From assembly GCA_046349255.1 (NCBI GenBank), contig JAXMCR010000003.1, positions 868,001 to 932,000 of the forward strand: a stretch of DNA of 64,000 bases. The letters are read 5' to 3'. Below, piece after piece: positions 58,801 to 64,000 of the stretch (the first letter of the stretch is position 1; every line of letters starts with the position of its first letter). The notes under the pieces are model-generated. The model was not told the DNA's origin. It was given only the letters and a program-made list of their open reading frames with translations, and made no database searches. Source of the DNA: DAIODI01 sp046349255. GTDB taxonomy: Bacteria > Pseudomonadota > Alphaproteobacteria > Rhizobiales > Aestuariivirgaceae. The translations under genes and the position numbers were made by a program.

Positions 58801-61391
58801 GGGTTCGCGGCGATCACCTGGAAGTCGGTCGTCGCGCCGCGGCCAACGCTGTCGCCGTCGAAACCCGGCTTGATCCCGATGAACGGCGTGGTCGAACCGA
58901 TCGCGACCGATGCCGTGCGCTCGACCGCCCGGCCCCCGCCCTCGCGCAGGCGCGCAATCACGGTGGCCTGCAGCGGCTGCGTCGCAAACGGGATCTCGTC
59001 GAGCGCGACGTCGAACGACGCCTTGCCCTGTTCGTCCGTCGACGGAAGATCCTCCAGCGGCTGGCTCACGGACACCGCCTGCTCGTCGGCGAGGCCGAAC
59101 TGGTAGCCGGGGAACGCGTCCATCGTGCGCTTCGAGGCGATCCTCACCTCGCCCTCGACCGAAAGGTCGGAGGCCGGTGCGCCGTAGAGGAAGCGCCCGG
59201 CGATCTCGGCGGTCGCCGGCTTCTCGTCGGTGAGGAGCCCGGACGACAGGGTCAGGTCGAACTCGATGCGGTCGGGCGTGAAGTCCTCGACGAGGAACTG
59301 CTTCTCGACGACCGGGTTCGCCTTCGGATCGGTGAACGCCTGCACGGTCCACGTGCCGCGGATCGCGTTGCGCGGCAGATCCAGCGTCACCCAGTGGCCG
59401 CCGAAGCCCTTGTCGCGGCTCACCTCGCGGATGAACTCGACGCCGTCCGGGCGGACGAACACGATGGTGAGCGGCAGGTCGGTGACCGCGCGCGCGGAAT
59501 CGTCGCGCGCCAGCGCCGAGACGTTCACGGTCTCGCCCGCCCGGTAGATGCCGCGCTCGGTGTAGAGGAACACATCGACCGGCCCGGGCGAGGCGCGCCC
59601 GGTGACGCCGCGGTCGGAGAGGTCGAAGCCGGGCTTCGCAAGGTTCAGGAACACGAAGTCCTGGTCGGGTCCGGTCGCGAGCAGCGCCGCCGGCGCAAGC
59701 CCCGCCGGCCCGCGCACGAGCCCTGCATCGAACACGATCTCGCCGGACGCGTTGGTCGACGCCTTCGCCAAGACCTCGTTGTTGCGCGCGACGAGGTCGA
59801 CCGCGACGTTGGCGAGCGGCTTGGCGGTATCGAGCGCCCGGGCGTAGACGTGCAATCCGTCGTTGCCGGCATAGGTCGCAAGGCCAACGTTCGAGACGAC
59901 GAACCACTGCGTCGCCTTCACCGCCCATTCGTCGGTCTTCGCGTTGCGCGCCGCTGCGGTCATCACGTAGACGCCGGGCTTTCGCTCAGGCAGCGCCTCG
60001 TCGACGGGGAACAGCGTCAGCACCTCCTTGTTGAGGTCGACGCCGGTTTCGATCACGCCCTTCCAGACCTGCTCGCCGGTCTGGTCGGGAATCATGCTCG
60101 CCTCGTAGGAGTCGATCTGCTGCAGGAAGCGGCCTTCCGAGATGATGCGCGACAGGTTGCGGTCGGAGATGCGGTAGAGCGTGAGGTCCACCTCCTTCGC
60201 GTTCACCGTCACGAGCGGGATCCCCTTCGCGCCGACCTTCGGCAGAACGAAGTTGTTGCCGGTGAACCGCACCGACGGCGCGCGGTCGCGCACGTAGACG
60301 TCGAGGTTCACCGGCGCCTCAAGCACCTCGCCGACCGCCGCCGGAAGCCCCTGGCGCAGGCCGATCCGGTAGCGGTTGCCGTGCTGGAGACCGTCGACGC
60401 AGATCTGCTGGCCCTCGGCACGGATCGCCGGAGCGGGCTTGTCGTCGAGCGTCACGAAGTTCTGGTAGTCGACGCCCGAGGCGACGAGGTCGTCGGAGAA
60501 CTGCACGCACATGCGGGGCGACGAATTGTCGGCGTCGACCGAATTCGACACGACGCGAAAGCCCTTGCGGCTCTTCAGGTCGAGGAACGCCTGCCGCACG
60601 GGCGCGGAGTCGGCGAGCGCGAGGCTCGCCTTGTAGGACTCGAGCGCCGGCCGCCACAGCTCGCGCCGCTCGAGCGCCTGGGCGAGCACCGCCAGCGCCT
60701 CGGCGCGCGACGACGCCGTGCGCGTCTGCGCAAATCCCATCATCGCGGCGGACGAGGCCTCGCGCGGCAAGTTGTACTGCTCGTTGCCGTCGGCGGGCGG
60801 GATGGCGAGCGCGGCGCGGGCGAGGTTGATCCACGGGCCCGGCTGGTCCTGGATCAGTGAGACCGCGCCGCGATAGCTGTCGGCCGCGGCGCGCGCATCG
60901 CCCGCGGCAAGCTGCTGGTCGCCCTGCGCGATCAGCGCCTCGCCCTCCATCGTCTGCTGGCCGGACCGCTTCTCCGCTTCGTCCGCATACTGATTGGCTT
61001 CGTCGGCGATATAGGAGGGAACGAAGTCGAGCGCCGGCGCCTCGCCGATGTCGGCCTCGGCGGGCTTCGCGGGCGTTGCGGGTTGCGCCGCGGCGGCGTC
61101 CGGCTCGACGATCTTGCCCGCCGTCGCGCCCTTGAAGGATTTCAGTTCGCCCACGGACGATTTCAGGAAGCACCAGCCCTTGCCGTTGAAGGTGAAGGCC
61201 TTGCACGCCTTGTCCTTGAGGCACGATGCCTCGCACGCCTTCAGCGTGGTGTTCTGCTCGACCCTGAGATCGGCGCCGAAATAGTCCGAATCGGGCACCG
61301 TCACGGCCCGCCGGTCGGCGGCGTGGGCGGGCAGCACGAACGTGAGGAGGAGCAGGCACAAAAGCGCGGAAAGGCGCGGCGCGAACGGCAT
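55890..61391 (-). CDS. bacterial alpha-2-macroglobulin with N-terminal PAN domain
   Basis: 1833-residue periplasmic protease trap. A Sec signal peptide (about 1-24, ending PAHA-AD) has no lipobox. Residues about 37-96 form a PAN/Apple-like domain with Cys53, 57, 63 and 74 (ACEASCLKDKACKAF, GWCFLK). MG domains follow; the thioester motif CAEQ is at Cys1384-Gln1387 in YPYGCAEQTTS, so the covalent trap is likely active. E. coli YfhM is about 1650 residues; the extra N-terminal part accounts for the difference. It overlaps pbpC. Together they defend the envelope, the macroglobulin trapping proteases that get through and PBP1C repairing the wall. Confidence 0.92.
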   Translation of the reverse strand: MPFAPRLSALLCLLLLTFVLPAHAADRRAVTVPDSDYFGADLRVEQNTTLKACEASCLKDKACKAFTFNGKGWCFLKSSVGELKSFKGATAGKIVEPDAAAAQPATPAKPAEADIGEAPALDFVPSYIADEANQYADEAEKRSGQQTMEGEALIAQGDQQLAAGDARAAADSYRGAVSLIQDQPGPWINLARAALAIPPADGNEQYNLPREASSAAMMGFAQTRTASSRAEALAVLAQALERRELWRPALESYKASLALADSAPVRQAFLDLKSRKGFRVVSNSVDADNSSPRMCVQFSDDLVASGVDYQNFVTLDDKPAPAIRAEGQQICVDGLQHGNRYRIGLRQGLPAAVGEVLEAPVNLDVYVRDRAPSVRFTGNNFVLPKVGAKGIPLVTVNAKEVDLTLYRISDRNLSRIISEGRFLQQIDSYEASMIPDQTGEQVWKGVIETGVDLNKEVLTLFPVDEALPERKPGVYVMTAAARNAKTDEWAVKATQWFVVSNVGLATYAGNDGLHVYARALDTAKPLANVAVDLVARNNEVLAKASTNASGEIVFDAGLVRGPAGLAPAALLATGPDQDFVFLNLAKPGFDLSDRGVTGRASPGPVDVFLYTERGIYRAGETVNVSALARDDSARAVTDLPLTIVFVRPDGVEFIREVSRDKGFGGHWVTLDLPRNAIRGTWTVQAFTDPKANPVVEKQFLVEDFTPDRIEFDLTLSSGLLTDEKPATAEIAGRFLYGAPASDLSVEGEVRIASKRTMDAFPGYQFGLADEQAVSVSQPLEDLPSTDEQGKASFDVALDEIPFATQPLQATVIARLREGGGRAVERTASVAIGSTTPFIGIKPGFDGDSVGRGATTDFQVIAANPDGTRAALKGLKWTLSKVERQYQWYRTDGNWNYEPIVSSQRVDAGEVDVGADMPAKITAASLDWGRYRLEVESPDQDGPRSSVEFTAGWYVDQVSTETPDGLEVALDKAEYAPGETAKLKIAPQYDGEAQIIVGTDRVQWQTMTPVSAKGTTIDIPVSADYGAGAYVTVAVYRPGSNADSRMPARALGLRWLKVAPGARNLSVSFDVPEKQEPRSALKIPVSVSLPQGTSEAYVAVAAVDVGILNLTRYTPPDPAGWYFGQRRLGLDIHDLYGNLIDGTQGVIGKIRNGGDQAGMGMEGSPPTEELVAFFSGPVKLDPAGKATISFDIPEFNGTVRLMAVAWSKDGVGSGAQDVVVRDPIVVTATLPKAMAPGDASTLRLDIANTDAPDGDYQLTLDAPEQVKIQAKDVPASVTLAKGKRTAVAVPIVAAETGEGILTVRLASATGPAVERTQGVVVRPAQLPVTDRKTVTLPPGGSITVDKDFLAGKLSEGAEVSVAVSRSAGLDAPALLMQLDRYPYGCAEQTTSKALPLLYLSEVARESGMDAGPEVKKRVQEAIERVLSYQAASGSFGLWSPGSGDLWLDAYVTDFLTRARELKYDVPDEAFGLALDNLQNSLSFDASLQDQGAQMAYALYVLARNKRASMGDLRYFVDARLDEFPTVMARAQLAAALALYGDKERADKGYASAFSLLKSKQAFNWSRNDYGTPLRDGAALLALAAETRPAVASVPEMVSFVSKVGGATKYMSTQEQAWLLLAARALKADDQAILLDVNGQSHAGRYAARLDAQSIAATPIALTNTGKDPVEVVVTTRGAPAEWMPPTANGFTIERKYYTLDGEEADPSVVAQNTRLLVVVKVNQNDAWPARVLITDLLPGGFEIENPKLVQSADLAAFDWLPEITAAHTEARSDRFVAAFDRMPEDEREFTFAYLVRAVSPGVYTQPAAAVEDMYRPQLFARTGMGKVEVLGPKP

Positions 61392-61539
61392 GGTCTTGAT
61401 CCTGGCGCGAGGGCGTCTGGTCCCGCTGGACCCGAGGCCGATGGCAAGGAGCGTATCGCAGGCGGCGAAGCGGCGTAAAGTGAACGCCGGGGGCGGGCGC
61501 GGTTAACGCAAACGCCGCGTCAACCATCCGCGGAAAGAT

Positions 61540-61570
61540 CGCGGGCCGGATCCACCGGACCCGGCCCGCG
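61540..61570 (-). terminator. hairpin after the second Rieske oxygenase gene
   Basis: CGCGGGCCGG (61540-61549) pairs perfectly with CCGGCCCGCG (61561-61570), 28 bases beyond the Rieske stop on the minus strand, within the 206-base gap before the macroglobulin gene. No U-tract follows. Confidence 0.55.
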
Positions 61571-61597
61571 ACGCGCGCTCCCCCGAAAACGGATCGC

Positions 61598-62833
61598 CTA
61601 GTCCGTCGCGTCCTGCCGCGTCCATGGATCGGCGTTTCGCGCCGCCCGCATGGAAGCGTTGAGGTTCTCCATCTGCCCCGCCGCGGGTTCGTCCTCCAGC
61701 CCGCACACCGGCAGCACGCGGCGCAACTGGTCGTGGTAGTCGCGCACGCCCGACTCGAGATCGGAGAGGATGAAGCCCGGGAACGACGACGACTGCATCG
61801 CCTCCCACGACCACTCGATCAGCTGGTCGTCCTCCTCGCCCGTAATGCGGTCGATGCGGTAGGAGAGGTAGCGCGCCGCCTGCATCTCGCGCCGTGTATC
61901 CTCGAGCGCGTAGTAGGCGATGCGCTGCTCGGTCTGGCCGATGCCGAGCGGATACTCCTGGTAGAAGCCGACGCGGTCCGGATAGAGCATCAGCACGATG
62001 TTGGGGAACAGGCCGATGTAGAGCCATGCGCGCCGGTGCGACGGCGGCAGATGCTCGACCTCCGGCAGCACGCGCTTGTAGAGCTCGACGCTCCAGTACT
62101 TGTCCGGCGCATCGTTGAACGGCGCGAACGAGCGGCCCATGCCGAGGCCGGCGCGCCCGTCGCGGTACATGCCGCCGTAGAGATCCTGGAGCGAGGGGTG
62201 CGCGATCGGCACGTGGTAGCCCTCGTTGTCGACGTCGCGCACCGCCTTCCAGTTGGCGCTGAGCCGATGCTTTTCGGTCGGGCGATGCGGCTTCATCTCG
62301 GCGATCCGGTAGAGCGCGATTTCCTCCGCATGCGGACGCATCAGCTCGGCGACCGACGGCTGGTCGCTCGCGACGAAGCGCACGAAGACAAAACCGTTCC
62401 AGATTTCGTACTCGAGCGGCACGAGCCCGTGCTCCACAGGGTCGAGCTTCGGCAGCGCCCGCTTCTGCGGCACGGCGCGCAAGGTGCCGTCGAGGTTGAA
62501 CGACCAGCCGTGGAACGGGCACACGAGCGCCGCCTTGCAGCGCCCGCGCTCGGTGGCGACCACGCGCGAACCGCGGTGCCGGCAGACGTTGTGGAACGCC
62601 CTGACCTCCCCGTCGTGGCCGCGCACGATCAGCGCGCGCTCGCCGACGATGTCGAACGACACGTAGTCCCCGGCCTCCGGCACGTCGGACACGTGGCAGG
62701 CAAGCTGCCAGCAGCGCCGGAACAGCTCTTCCTTCTCGAGCGAAAGGAATTCCTCGTTGAAATAGGTCCAGGCCGGCAGCCCGCCGCGCTCGTTCTCGGC
62801 CAGGGTGATGTCTTCGGAGCGCAGCGGTTTCAT
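61598..62833 (-). CDS. second Rieske non-heme iron oxygenase (quaternary-amine/aromatic-type)
   Basis: 411 residues. Rieske ligands Cys84-x-His86 and Cys105-x2-His108 (NVCRHRGSR and LVCPFHGWS). The mononuclear iron site is DVDNEGYHVPIAH with His207 and His212, preceded by Glu204. The length resembles Stc2-like betaine demethylases and vanillate-type enzymes. The start ATG (MKPLRSEDIT) has AAGAAGG about ten bases upstream. An inverted repeat at 62856-62873 sits in its promoter. No reductase gene is adjacent. A DMT transporter gene lies just upstream on the same strand and may move its substrate or product. The substrate cannot be told. Confidence 0.83.
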   Translation of the reverse strand: MKPLRSEDITLAENERGGLPAWTYFNEEFLSLEKEELFRRCWQLACHVSDVPEAGDYVSFDIVGERALIVRGHDGEVRAFHNVCRHRGSRVVATERGRCKAALVCPFHGWSFNLDGTLRAVPQKRALPKLDPVEHGLVPLEYEIWNGFVFVRFVASDQPSVAELMRPHAEEIALYRIAEMKPHRPTEKHRLSANWKAVRDVDNEGYHVPIAHPSLQDLYGGMYRDGRAGLGMGRSFAPFNDAPDKYWSVELYKRVLPEVEHLPPSHRRAWLYIGLFPNIVLMLYPDRVGFYQEYPLGIGQTEQRIAYYALEDTRREMQAARYLSYRIDRITGEEDDQLIEWSWEAMQSSSFPGFILSDLESGVRDYHDQLRRVLPVCGLEDEPAAGQMENLNASMRAARNADPWTRQDATD

Positions 62834-62855
62834 GGGTGGGACGCCTTCTTTTTTG

Positions 62856-62873
62856 ATTGAATGTTCATTCAAT
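62856..62873. promoter_or_regulatory. 18-bp inverted repeat in the Rieske-gene promoter, TetR/BetI-like operator
   Basis: ATTGAATG-TT-CATTCAAT is a perfect inverted repeat 22 bases upstream of the Rieske ATG. It resembles TetR-family operators such as the BetI site (TTGATTGAACGTTCAAT) of choline-responsive genes; flanking TTTTGATTGAATG matches part of that consensus. It implies repression by a TetR/BetI-type regulator not in this window. The match is by eye. Confidence 0.6.
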
Positions 62874-62997
62874 ACTAGACCGGCGAAAGGGTTCCGGTCA
62901 AGCCAGACACGCCAGTGCTGACTGCCGATGATTACCAAGGCGCCGGGTAAACGGGTTGTCCCGATCGACGTCGCCGCCGCCAGATCGACCGGAATTG

Positions 62998-63927
62998 TCA
63001 GGTCGATGCGGTCCGCGGCTGGGCGCGCATCGACAACTCACTGATCGCGACGCCGCCGAGCACGAGCACGGCGCCCAACGCTGCAACCTGCGTGATCTGC
63101 TCCCCGAGCAACCATACGGAGAACAGCATGCCGGCAACCGGCTGCAGGTGCAGCGACAAGGCGAGCGACCCGGCGCTCATGTACCGAAGGAGCCAGTTCC
63201 ACACGAAGTAGCAGCCTGCCCCACTCGCGACGACCAGCGCGATGACCGCCCATTCCTCAGGCCTCGGCTGGAGGGCGCGCATGAAACCGGACGGGTCCGA
63301 GATCGCGTATCCCGGTACCAGAACCAGGGCTGCCGCCAGGAACGGTATCCCGGTGATCACGGTCGAGCTCCATCGTTCCCGCAGCGGCTTTGCCGCAAGC
63401 GTGCACACCGCAAAGCAGAACGCCGACGCCATCATGAGGAGGTTGCCCCCGACCTGATCGGGGGCGCCGATCGACAGCGTTCGGGGGTCGAACGTCAGAA
63501 GCCCGACGCCGGCGAACGCAAGGACCGTGCCCGTCCATTGCCGGGCCTTGATCCGTTCGCGCAGCAGGACGTGGCCCAGCACAAGGACGAAGAGCGTTTC
63601 GAACGAGGCGATCAACGAGATGTTCGACGCCAGCGTGAGCGGCGTCGCCAGAAACTGCAGCACGATGGAAAGACCACAGCCGACGAGTCCCATCGTCAGA
63701 AGCAGTCGGAAATCGCTGGCCGTCATCCGCGCCGCAACGTCGCCCATGCGCATGAAGGGAAGAATCAGCAGCGCCGCCCCGGCAAGGCGCCAGCAGGCAA
63801 GACCCATCGGCGGGAACGAGGTCAGCAACTCCTTCGACAGGGGATAGACGAGCGCCCACGCGACGTTGATCAGGACCGCCAGCGTCCAGAGCAGCGCCGG
63901 CGGCGGTACGGTGGCGGGGCGGTTCAT
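62998..63927 (-). CDS. DMT-superfamily (EamA) transporter
   Basis: 309 residues with about ten transmembrane helices in two EamA repeats. The first is PALLWTLAVLINVAWALVYP with WRLAGAALLILPF; the second starts near GGNLLMMASAFCFAVCTLAA and includes GCYFVWNWLLRYMSAGSLAL. Family members export or import amino acids and metabolites. The stop lies 164 bases upstream of the second Rieske gene on the same strand, so the two could be related. It reads to the left from near the window's right edge; the last 73 bases hold nothing recognisable. Confidence 0.88.
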   Translation of the reverse strand: MNRPATVPPPALLWTLAVLINVAWALVYPLSKELLTSFPPMGLACWRLAGAALLILPFMRMGDVAARMTASDFRLLLTMGLVGCGLSIVLQFLATPLTLASNISLIASFETLFVLVLGHVLLRERIKARQWTGTVLAFAGVGLLTFDPRTLSIGAPDQVGGNLLMMASAFCFAVCTLAAKPLRERWSSTVITGIPFLAAALVLVPGYAISDPSGFMRALQPRPEEWAVIALVVASGAGCYFVWNWLLRYMSAGSLALSLHLQPVAGMLFSVWLLGEQITQVAALGAVLVLGGVAISELSMRAQPRTAST

Positions 63928-64000
63928 CGGCAGCGCTGCGTCGGATGGAAGACGGGCGCTGCGTCACGCGGATCTCTGTTGCGGCCGGGCACGCTGCCCG

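Noticed and set aside
57064..60860. Long open frames on both strands within the alpha-2-macroglobulin gene
   Set aside because: Shadow frames in high-G+C DNA with biased residues; the alpha-2-macroglobulin frame has signal, PAN and thioester motifs.

Overview
The window is a G+C-rich chromosomal segment of an alphaproteobacterium, most likely a member of the Hyphomicrobiales (Rhizobiales). This rests on gene content and order: tpiA-secG-pyrG diverging from ppiD-trpE-trpG-trpD-trpC-moaC-moeA-lexA, then comEC, gltX and gltA. It is supported by an alphaproteobacterial SOS box (GAAC-N7-GAAC) upstream of lexA and a hopanoid-type hpnA epimerase. trpE and trpG are separate genes, unlike the fused trpEG of Rhizobiaceae. 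I cannot assign a family. Most genes are ordinary chromosomal genes; I saw no insertion sequence, prophage, CRISPR array, tRNA or rRNA.

Layout. 1-798: the end of a probable FAD-linked oxidase and a small acidic/proline-rich protein. 813-4152 (minus): a complete polar amino acid ABC importer (ATPase, binding protein, two permeases). 4361-8171 (minus): sdhE-mfd. 8328-9617: enolase. 9686-12579: two exported proteins and a small membrane protein. 12599-18440 (minus): tpiA, secG, pyrG, an MscS channel and a hotdog thioesterase, the last three with overlapping start and stop codons. 18624-27128 (plus): ppiD, the trp genes, moaC, moeA, lexA. 27134-32332: comEC (minus), gltX and gltA (plus). 32407-36957: small exported proteins, a short RTX-repeat protein, an unusually A+T-rich gap and a TadG-TadE-TadE trio. 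36962-39142 (minus): hpnA, two short ORFs and an HdeD-like protein.

39399-50668 is the most coherent accessory region. It holds a full branched-chain-type ABC importer (livKHMGF), a RidA imine deaminase, a 490-bp gap with an 86-bp palindromic tandem repeat, an FMN/FAD demethylase of the trimethylamine-dehydrogenase type, a Rieske oxygenase of the quaternary-amine type and a DadA-like FAD amino acid dehydrogenase. I infer uptake and stepwise N-demethylation of a betaine-like compound followed by oxidation of the resulting amino acid. A second Rieske oxygenase at 61598-62833 sits behind an 18-bp perfect inverted repeat resembling a BetI/TetR operator, and a DMT-family transporter gene lies just upstream on the same strand.

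The rest is an ABC exporter (50806-52695), an outer-membrane-type protein (52822-53784) and an overlapping pair (minus): a giant alpha-2-macroglobulin with a thioester motif and an N-terminal PAN domain, followed by penicillin-binding protein 1C. Assignments rest on reading motifs and gene order; no database search was run.
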